Source: an uncultured Clostridia bacterium (lineage in GTDB: Bacteria > Bacillota > Clostridia > Oscillospirales > Acutalibacteraceae). Taken from it: a stretch of DNA of 5,479 nt. The DNA lies in contig CAMHPW010000091.1 in the NCBI GenBank assembly GCA_946187095.1, positions 1 through 5,479 of the forward strand, written 5' to 3'. Made by a program: the position numbers and the translations under genes. Positions 1-5,107 of this stretch are shown here, piece by piece (the stretch's first letter is position 1; every line of letters begins with the position of its first letter). The notes under the pieces are model-generated. The model had not been told where the DNA came from. It was given only the letters and a program-made list of their open reading frames with translations, and did no database searches.

Positions 1-1681
1 CTGCACCGGCCGACTTATCTTTATTTACAGCGTAATATCTGCCTTTATATCTGTAATGCTCTTTATAGCCAAGTATATAGGCACCGTTATCATCAATATA
101 AGACTCTGCCGCAGGATAATAAACATAATATGACAGCATCAGGACTGTTGCCGCCCGCACCATAACCTATGGCACCGTCAGCATTGATATTACCGCCGTT
201 GATGGTAATATCAGCACTTCCTCTTGCACCGTCGCCGATCGCCGCACCAAATTGACCGGCTGTCGCATTGACTGTACCGCCGTTTATCACAATTTTTGCG
301 ATATCGCTGTGTCTTTGTCCGCCGCCGATACCTGAACCGCATAAATGCCTATTGCTGTTATACTACCGCCGTTAATGGTGATAAGTCCGTTGTTTTTTCC
401 GCCGTCACCGCCGATAGTTGCATGACTGCCATTCGGATTGCCGGCTTCCACTTTGCCTGTGCCTTCTTTCTGACCGTAAATTGTCAGCGTTGCCTCGCCC
501 TTATTGACAGAAATACCATTTGTCGCTGTCAGCTTGCCGCCGTCGCAGAGAATGAGGTGAACAAATCCCCGACAGGTGATGCGGTTGTCGATGGTGACAT
601 CGGACTTGACTACATACCAGCCATCGTAAAGAGTGGTGCTGCTGTCGGATATCGGATTGGCTATTGCGGTTTTCTCCTGACCGTCTGCATCAATATAATC
701 GACCGATAAAGATGTTGTACAGTAAAAAGTATCGGTCGTTTCCTTGTGTCCTGCCTCATCAGAAACAATCACACGCACCTCGTAGTCATAGCCGCCCTTG
801 AGCGTAAGGGTTGCTTTGGGAGAATAGCAGGTTGTCCATGCGTCATCGCTGTCCTCTCTGTACTGTATCCTGACGGTCTGACGACCTGTCGCACCTGTCG
901 CCCTGCCCCTGACTGACAACAAGTTTGTGTTCGGATCAAACGAAAATGTCAAAACATTCTTGAAGCTGTCCTCGGCAAAGTAGAAAACTCTTAACGGTTT
1001 GGACCTGACAGGTTCTTCTACGGTTGACCAATAATAGTGTGAATATGTTCTCGACTGATAGTTTACATCCTTTACCCGCTGCGTGACAAGCTGATAAATA
1101 CTTACTTTACCCGGTGACAAGGAACTGTCATTATATTTATAGCCATGCACGCTCGCCGTTTTATACTCCGTGTATTCGCCGTCTTTCTTTCCGTCTACAG
1201 TATTGGTATCCTCGGAAGTATCCAATTTGGTTATCAGTATATTAGTATTACTGCCTGATGTCGGGAGAGAAAAGCCTCTTGCTTTCAGGAAGTCCCATAC
1301 GGACGAAACGCCGCTGTAATTTGATGAAACATAGCTGCCCATATCGCTTATCTGTGATGTAGTAATATACTGATGATTCTTGGCAGCATTGATGTAGTTG
1401 TCTTTGGAGGCACTATACGCCTGATGTGCCGATGTATTGCTGCTTCCTCCGGATTCAACCACATATGTTTTTCCGCGGTCGCCGACATCGCTGACTATTT
1501 CATAGCCCAGCGTGGACTTGACAGCTTTTTTTGTGGTGCCCTTATTGAGATCGGTGAAACGGATGTTGTCGGCATTGTAGAGGAAACTTGAATACTGGGA
1601 AACAAGACTGTCCTCTTTGTGGAAATTGAATATCATCAGAGCTTCCGCACCGATCTCGTCCTCAATGGCACCGGCACTGTT
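1..1681 (-). pseudogene. Broken, partial large surface protein with ITINGG beta-repeats (two frameshifts, no signal peptide)
   Basis: Reading leftwards, the product begins with a mixed alpha/beta segment of no recognised family (about 1681-950). A fibronectin-III-like stretch follows (about 950-715, motifs TVRIQYRED and YDYEVRVIVSDEAGH), then the DGWYVVKSDVTIDNRI block and glycine-rich ITINGG repeats typical of Clostridia surface proteins. The frame breaks twice. Near 337-340 one base appears to be missing, so that GSGIGGG and the next repeats lie in another frame and the first frame stops at 287-289. Near 131-137 a one-base excess restores the original frame, which continues as SYYVYYPAAESYIDD to the left edge. 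The first usable ATG on this strand is at 1636, but codons up to about 1681 still look coding and no export signal precedes them, so the 5' end seems lost. The open frame continues to 1882 only as antisense of the neighbouring signal peptide. It may be a decayed gene, or an intact gene with assembly errors. Its binding target is unknown. Confidence 0.72.
174..394 (-). repeat. Degenerate ITINGG glycine-rich protein repeats
   Basis: Three repeat units can be read on the minus strand: ITINGGSITAIG (about 382-345), IVINGGTVNAT (293-261) and ITINGGNINADG (209-174). They are separated by glycine-rich turns such as GSGIGGG and GAAIGDG. The pattern is known from right-handed beta-helix-like surface proteins of Firmicutes. 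The first unit lies in the frame of the upstream coding region; the second and third lie in a different frame, which is the main evidence for the frameshift near 337-340. Confidence 0.7.
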
Positions 1682-1694
1682 GGAGCTTATTGAT

Positions 1695-2327
1695 ATGGAC
1701 AGAAAGGCTCTTATTACCGGTGCTGCGGCTGCGGCTTTATTGACAACTTGTTTGTTGGTGCCGTCTTTTGCCTTTCTTTCGGCAAAAAGCCCAAAGGTAG
1801 TCAACCACTTTGTCAGTGCGTTGATAACCGTAGACCTCAAAGAAACGCTTGTTGATCCCGAAAGCGGAAAGAAAACAGGCACTAAACCGGAGGTTTACGA
1901 AAATACATATCTCACTGTGGCAGGCAGAACCGTTGACAAAGATCCGACACCCATCGTTCTGAAAAACAGTACGGATTGTTACATCTATGTCGGTGTAAAA
2001 AATGAATACCCCGATATTTTCAGTATAGAAGATGTCAATGCGGAATGGACACTTGTTGAGGATAAAGATAACAAGTTGGAGGAGGGCGTAACGGTCTATA
2101 AATACAATGCGGTGGTCGCCAAGTCGGAAGATGACCAACAATTGAGTGCTGTTTTTGAACACGTCAGGATTTCCGAAAACTTTGACGGCAAATTCCACGG
2201 TGCAAGCGAAACCGATTCTGCTATTGAAGCTCGTGCCTTTGCGGTTCAGAGTGAAAATACCGCCGCCGTTTCAGACGGATATGCCATAGACTATTTCAGC
2301 AGCAGTGAGGTATTTGACAAGAATTGA
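1695..2327 (+). CDS. SipW-dependent-type exported protein (TasA/camelysin-like), 210 aa
   Basis: This is probably a secreted, surface-associated protein processed by a SipW-type signal peptidase. The N-terminus has Lys/Arg at residues 3-4, a hydrophobic core ending at FAFLSAKS, and then KVVNHF, which matches the A-[YF]-L-S-A...N-x-F pattern of SipW substrates. The mature part is an acidic beta-type domain without membrane segments. Its DKDPTPIVLKNSTDCYIYV stretch resembles DKDPTVTVTN..DVFTFV in the two genes downstream, so the three are distant relatives. I chose the ATG at 1695 because the signal peptide begins there and GGAG lies at 1682-1685. The frame is open from 1617, but that extension is antisense of the minus-strand gene. 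No convincing promoter is visible upstream, because coding sequence of the opposite gene runs almost to the start codon. It is the first gene of the apparent operon, 34 bp before the next. The Cys in the signal peptide (LTTC) is not a proper lipobox. The exact function is not known. Confidence 0.85.
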   Translation: MDRKALITGAAAAALLTTCLLVPSFAFLSAKSPKVVNHFVSALITVDLKETLVDPESGKKTGTKPEVYENTYLTVAGRTVDKDPTPIVLKNSTDCYIYVGVKNEYPDIFSIEDVNAEWTLVEDKDNKLEEGVTVYKYNAVVAKSEDDQQLSAVFEHVRISENFDGKFHGASETDSAIEARAFAVQSENTAAVSDGYAIDYFSSSEVFDKN

Positions 2328-2361
2328 CAGGCATATCCCCCGAATGAAAGGAGATGTTCCG

Positions 2362-2679
2362 ATGAACAGGCATAAACTGCGTACGGCGGCAATTTTAGTA
2401 TCTGTTGTTTTATGCTTCTTTGTCATCTCTCCCATGCTTATTCAGGGCACATCCGCTTATATTATTGGTCAGTCCCACATCTGTCAGGCTAATTTCTATG
2501 CCGAACAACAAGAGAGTTCCATGCCGGAAAGCTCCGTAACGGAAAGCTCTGCTGAAAGTCCTCCGACAGGTGATGGATTGAATATAATGCCGGTTATGGC
2601 AATACTGTTATGCAGTATGCTGACGATGGCTACCGTATGGATTTCCGGCGGACGCTCACGGCACACAAGACAGTTATAA
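2362..2679 (+). CDS. Small cell-wall-anchored protein with SipW-like N-terminus and PPTGD sorting signal, 105 aa
   Basis: The start at 2362 is set by AAAGGAGA at about 2347-2353; in-frame upstream ATGs lack a site. Residues about 5-28 are a hydrophobic export signal. The SAYIIGQSHICQANFY segment that follows resembles the SipW-type cleavage region of the neighbouring genes (A-Y, then N-F about 12 residues on). The short mature part is a Ser/Glu-rich stalk with repeated ESS motifs. It leads into SPPTGDG, a hydrophobic span (about residues 75-94) and a basic tail containing RSRHTR. That is the layout of a sortase sorting signal, with PPTGD in place of LPXTG as in many gut Firmicutes. If both ends work, only about 45 residues remain at the surface, too few for a folded domain, so a tether or anchor role is plausible. 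It sits between two SipW-type genes (34 bp after the first, 59 bp before the next). It could instead be a plain membrane protein with two spans. Confidence 0.8.
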   Translation: MNRHKLRTAAILVSVVLCFFVISPMLIQGTSAYIIGQSHICQANFYAEQQESSMPESSVTESSAESPPTGDGLNIMPVMAILLCSMLTMATVWISGGRSRHTRQL

Positions 2680-2718
2680 AGCTCTGCATGACGTATCATC
2701 CACGGCTATTTTAAAATT

Positions 2719-2733
2719 ATTACCGGAGGTAAT
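2719..2733 (+). promoter_or_regulatory. Shine-Dalgarno site inside a small perfect hairpin
   Basis: ATTACC at 2719-2724 and GGTAAT at 2728-2733 are perfect inverted repeats around a three-base GGA loop. The GGAGG ribosome binding site (2725-2729) lies in the loop and right arm, 9 bases before the ATG at 2739. The hairpin could reduce ribosome access, but six pairs are weak and the symmetry may be chance. Confidence 0.35.
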
Positions 2734-2738
2734 CAGAA

Positions 2739-3365
2739 ATGGAAAAGAAAAAGTTATTGACTGTCACACTCGCATCCACTCTGGCAGCAACTCTTGTTGC
2801 CGGTGCAGGAACATTTGCCTACCTTAGTGCCAATACGGGTACGATCACCAACAAATTCGGTAAAGCCGCAGAGGGTGAAGGCTATCTGCAGCTGAAACTC
2901 GAAGAAACAGGTGTTATTCTCGATGCCAAGGGCAACGGTGACAAAAGCTATATCATCAAGGCAGGCGAACAGGATGACAAGGATCCTACTGTTACCGTAA
3001 CCAACAATGTTGATGTATTCACCTTTGTTGAGATAAGTGATAAAACCGAACTTGACGGCAATAAGATCGTTACATACACGGTTGACAGCGGATGGACAAA
3101 ACTGGACGGCGTTACCAGCCCGAATCAGGATGTAACCGATGTGTATTACCGTGTCGTCGGAGCAGATGACGAAAACAAAGTTTTCTCCGTCATTTCAGAA
3201 GACAGGATCACTTATGCAGCGACCGTTACAGACGAGGAAATTAAGGAAGATGATGTAACACTTGCTTTCCAGTCATTCAGTATCGAAAAAGCACCTTTCA
3301 CCGATGAAGATGTGACCGTGGCTGCCGCTGCTGCTTACAATGCCCTCAGAAATTCAGGCGAATAA
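2739..3365 (+). CDS. SipW-dependent TasA/camelysin-like surface protein, 208 aa
   Basis: This is probably a secreted fibre-type or surface-layer subunit. MEKKK is followed by a hydrophobic core, then TFAYLSANTGTITNKFGKA, a textbook SipW-type signal peptide and mature start. The mature domain (about residues 30-190) is acidic, Cys-free and rich in predicted beta strands; DKDPTVTVTN and DVFTFVEIS mark the jelly-roll-like core I associate with TasA/camelysin relatives. It has no sorting signal and no C-terminal membrane span, so any surface attachment would be non-covalent. It ends in an Ala-rich helix (VAAAAAYNALRNSGE). GGAGG at 2725-2729 fixes the start at 2739. It lies 59 bp after the small PPTGD-containing gene and 51 bp before a paralogue about 70% identical by eye over some 187 residues, so the two arose by tandem duplication. 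Assembly into fibres is inferred from TasA, not shown here. Confidence 0.88.
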   Translation: MEKKKLLTVTLASTLAATLVAGAGTFAYLSANTGTITNKFGKAAEGEGYLQLKLEETGVILDAKGNGDKSYIIKAGEQDDKDPTVTVTNNVDVFTFVEISDKTELDGNKIVTYTVDSGWTKLDGVTSPNQDVTDVYYRVVGADDENKVFSVISEDRITYAATVTDEEIKEDDVTLAFQSFSIEKAPFTDEDVTVAAAAAYNALRNSGE

Positions 3366-3394
3366 TCGGGATACTATCTGATCATTCTCCCGAT
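3365..3394 (+). other. Intergenic stem-loop between the two paralogues
   Basis: ATCGGGA (3365-3371) and TCCCGAT (3388-3394) form a perfect 7-bp stem with a 16-base loop directly after the stop codon at 3363-3365. No T-run follows, so it is not a standard Rho-independent terminator. It may be an mRNA processing or stability element that sets the ratio of the two products. Confidence 0.45.
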
Positions 3395-3402
3395 ATCAAT
3401 GC

Positions 3403-3408
3403 AGGAGG
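3403..3408 (+). promoter_or_regulatory. Ribosome binding site that decides the start of the LRR fusion gene
   Basis: AGGAGG lies 8 bases before the ATG at 3417. A further in-frame ATG at 3399 lies upstream of this site, has no site of its own, and would add six residues before the MQKKK signal peptide start. The ATG at 3417 is therefore preferred, matching the start of the preceding paralogue. Confidence 0.85.
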
Positions 3409-3416
3409 TAAGCAAA

Positions 3417-4706
3417 ATGCAAAAGAAAAAAGTGCTTTCAATCGTTATGGCGTCCACATTGGCTGCAACGCTTGTTGCCGGTGCGGGAACATTTGCATAT
3501 CTGCAAGCCAACACCGGTACAATCACCAATAGATTCGGCAAAGCCGCAGAGGGTGAGGACTATCTGTTGCTGAAGCTGGAAGAAACCGGTGTGACGCTCG
3601 ATGAACAGGGCAACGGTGAAAAAAGCTACACCATCAAAGCAGGCGAACAGGACGACAAGGATCCTACGGTTACCGTAACCAATACGATCGATGTATTTAC
3701 TTTTGTCGAAATCAGCGACAAAACTACACTCGAAGGACAGAAACTTGTAAAATATGCGGTTGACAACGGCTGGACAGAGCTGGCAGGCATTTACTGTACT
3801 GACGAAAATGTGACCGACATTTTTTACCGCATTGTTCCGGCAGATGCGGATAACAAGATTTTTTCCGTTATAGACAGTGACAAAATCAACTATGCCGGCA
3901 AAGTAACGAAAAACGAGATCAATGAAAATGATGTAACATTGGCTTTTCAGGCATACTGTATTCAGACGACACCTTATATAACCGACAATGAAACACAACT
4001 CAATGCGGCTATTGCCGCTTATGAGGAACTTGGCAGAGCGGTAAATTATGAGCCGGAGGAAAATTTCACCATTGAAGAAATAGATGACGATACAGTTACT
4101 GTTACCCTCTACAACGGCAGCAGCTCTGTTGTCAATATTCCGCCGACAATTGACGGAAAAACAGTTGTATCAATCGATACAAAAGCGTTCTACGGCAACA
4201 GTACTATCACAAAGGTCACGATTCCAAGTACAGTAACAGAAGTCGGCGTTGGTGCATTCAGCAAAACTCCCAATCTGGCACAGGTCAAAGTCAGCAAAAA
4301 TCTGACTAATTTGTGGGGTTCCGCATTCAAGGAATCCGGATTGACAGAGATTACGATTCCTGCCGGCGTAAAAACACTCACAGACAGTTGTTTGTCCGAC
4401 AACCCCAATTTGGTTACGGTGAATATGACCGAAGGATTGGAGGAAATTGGTAACAATGTTTTCGCTAACTGTACCTCCCTGAAAACCGTGTTCCTGCCGG
4501 AAGGTCTGACTAAATTGAGCGGTGCCGCCTTTAACGGCTGTACTTCTCTGGAATTCGTCACCATTCCCGAAAGTGTCACAGACTTCGGCGAGAGTTTCAA
4601 TTTTGATGGCTGTGATTTGACCAAACTCACGATCAGAGGTGTGGCAGGTTCTCCGGCACAAACCTATGCAGAAACCTATGGCATCAAATTTGAGGCCATA
4701 TCCTGA
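3417..4706 (+). CDS. SipW-dependent TasA/camelysin-like domain fused to BspA-type leucine-rich repeats, 429 aa
   Basis: Residues 1-30 are a SipW-type signal peptide (MQKKK, hydrophobic core, TFAYLQANTGTITN). Residues about 30-190 are a TasA/camelysin-like domain, about 70% identical by eye to the preceding protein. A short Ala/Glu-rich helix follows (QLNAAIAAYEELGRA). A beta-type linker (FTIEEIDDDTVTVTLYNG) then leads into about six LRR_5/BspA repeats of 22-24 residues from about residue 245 to 410. Typical units are AFYGNSTITKVTIPSTVTEV, VFANCTSLKTVFLPEGL and AFNGCTSLEFVTIPESV. The end (SPAQTYAETYGIKFEAIS) is the usual cap of BspA-type repeats. Such repeats are known in adhesins of gut and oral bacteria, so a binding role is likely but the ligand is unknown. 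There is no sorting signal, wall-binding module or membrane anchor, which suggests attachment through the TasA-like domain. It is the last gene of the apparent operon, and no clear terminator follows. Confidence 0.9.
   Translation: MQKKKVLSIVMASTLAATLVAGAGTFAYLQANTGTITNRFGKAAEGEDYLLLKLEETGVTLDEQGNGEKSYTIKAGEQDDKDPTVTVTNTIDVFTFVEISDKTTLEGQKLVKYAVDNGWTELAGIYCTDENVTDIFYRIVPADADNKIFSVIDSDKINYAGKVTKNEINENDVTLAFQAYCIQTTPYITDNETQLNAAIAAYEELGRAVNYEPEENFTIEEIDDDTVTVTLYNGSSSVVNIPPTIDGKTVVSIDTKAFYGNSTITKVTIPSTVTEVGVGAFSKTPNLAQVKVSKNLTNLWGSAFKESGLTEITIPAGVKTLTDSCLSDNPNLVTVNMTEGLEEIGNNVFANCTSLKTVFLPEGLTKLSGAAFNGCTSLEFVTIPESVTDFGESFNFDGCDLTKLTIRGVAGSPAQTYAETYGIKFEAIS
4149..4640 (+). repeat. BspA-type leucine-rich repeat block
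   Basis: About six consecutive coding repeats of 22-24 codons occupy the 3' part of the gene. They share the pattern AF..C..L..V.IP..V..I. The fourth unit (SCLSDNPNLVTVNMTEGLEE) and the last (with SFNFDGC) are the most degenerate. Confidence 0.8.
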
Positions 4707-4750
4707 TTTGGCATCACACATTAATTATTTCGTTTGCAAAATAAAAAGTG

Positions 4751-4820
4751 ATATAACCCCCATAGAGCAGACACTTGAAAAAACGAAAAGTTTTCAAGTA
4801 AACTTTATGGGGGTTAACTT
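4751..4820 (+). mobile_element. Left end of an IS3-like insertion sequence with a long hairpin
   Basis: TAACCCCCATA (4754-4764) pairs perfectly with TATGGGGGTTA (4806-4816), and ACTTGAAAA (4773-4781) pairs perfectly with TTTTCAAGT (4791-4799). Together they form a two-part hairpin around the loop 4782-4790. The right arm carries GGGGGTT, 7 bases before the ATG of the transposase-like frame, so the ribosome binding site would be held in the stem. The CCCCCATAGAG.AGACACTT stretch resembles IS3-group ends as I remember them. The outer border is not certain: TGATATAA at 4749 is a candidate tip. No matching right end is present in the window. Confidence 0.5.
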
Positions 4821-4890
4821 ATGCCGAGAAAGAGGAACAAAAAAATATGGCAGGGAATTAAAGATAAGAGCAGTCAGGGCATATGCGGAG
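4821..4890 (+). pseudogene. IS3-like transposase OrfA remnant, frameshifted and truncated
   Basis: The ATG at 4821 reads MPRKRNKK. At the run of seven A (4839-4845) the sensible reading moves by one base to KKYGRELKIRAVRAYAE. This resembles the start of the helix-turn-helix OrfA of IS3-family transposases (pattern K-Y-x-x-E-L-K-x-x-A-V-x-x-Y). With six A instead of seven the two parts would be one frame. The likeness ends near 4890; what follows matches nothing I recognise, so only about 25 codons survive. Read literally, the ATG frame stops at 4977-4979 after 52 codons. It is too short to be functional. The family call rests on one short motif plus the adjacent hairpin end. Confidence 0.5.
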
Positions 4891-5067
4891 AATTTATTTT
4901 CGTTAATGCCAGTAAGAATCATCATGTACGAAAAATTCTATTATCTTCTATAAATGAGCAAATCCCGAATTCTTCGTGAAACTGCAAATTTATAGTATAT
5001 ACAGTTGTATTTTAACACAAAATAATTAATCATTCAAGCATATTTTTGATATTTCTTACATTTTTGG
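4891..5067. other. AT-rich intergenic stretch, no gene seen
   Basis: This stretch has no sensible reading frame, no RNA gene and no strong hairpin. It is clearly more AT-rich than the operon to its left. It separates the insertion-sequence remnant from the promoter of the next gene and may hold the far, eroded border of the remnant. No second copy of the TATGGGGGTTA end motif is found here. Confidence 0.55.
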
Positions 5068-5096
5068 TTGAAAGAAATTTTGAACTGTGATATAAT
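5068..5096 (+). promoter_or_regulatory. Near-consensus sigma-A promoter with extended -10
   Basis: TTGAAA (5068-5073) is followed after exactly 17 bases by a perfect TATAAT (5091-5096). A TG at 5088-5089 gives an extended -10 (TGATATAAT). Transcription should start at about 5102-5104, only a few bases before the ATG at 5108. This is the strongest promoter in the window and serves the membrane-protein gene to the right. Confidence 0.8.
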
Positions 5097-5107
5097 AAAC
5101 AGCGGTG

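Larger units (their letters stand above)
2739..3980 (+). repeat. Tandem gene duplication (SipW-type paralogues)
   Basis: The segment at 2739-3300 and the segment at 3417-3980 are diverged copies. Identity is visible at both protein and DNA level, for example GACAAGGATCCTAC at about 2976 and 3655, and the ACTCTTGTTGCCGGTGCAGG-like stretch in both signal peptides. Divergence is greatest in the region after about residue 120 and at the C-terminal end. Confidence 0.8.

Noticed and set aside
296..709. Plus-strand open frame opposite the ITINGG region
   Set aside because: It is a shadow of the repeat-coding minus strand; the product is Cys-rich and without domain pattern.
1617..1694. N-terminal extension of the first SipW-type gene
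   Set aside because: It is antisense of the minus-strand surface protein. The signal peptide clearly begins at the ATG at 1695, with GGAG upstream.
1731..1750. Possible lipoprotein lipobox (LTTC) in the first SipW-type gene
   Set aside because: Thr before Cys is not accepted in a normal lipobox, and the SipW-type FAFLSA...NHF pattern lies downstream of it.
1682..1882. Minus-strand open frame extending the surface protein upstream to an ATG at 1882
   Set aside because: It is the antisense of the signal peptide and early codons of the SipW-type gene at 1695; the sequence has no domain likeness and no ribosome binding site.
1737..2198. Minus-strand open frame of 153 codons
   Set aside because: It is antisense of a well-supported exported protein and has no start signals.
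3438..3998. Long minus-strand open frame (186 codons)
   Set aside because: It is a shadow of the LRR fusion gene. The composition is Cys/Phe/Arg-rich and there is no ribosome binding site or family likeness.
4170..4721. Two overlapping minus-strand open frames over the LRR region
   Set aside because: These are antisense shadows kept open by the regular codon pattern of the leucine-rich repeats.
4754..4816. Hairpin read as a Rho-independent terminator of the operon
   Set aside because: It is followed by AACTTATG, not a T-run, and its right arm carries a ribosome binding site for the frame at 4821. It fits an insertion-sequence end better.
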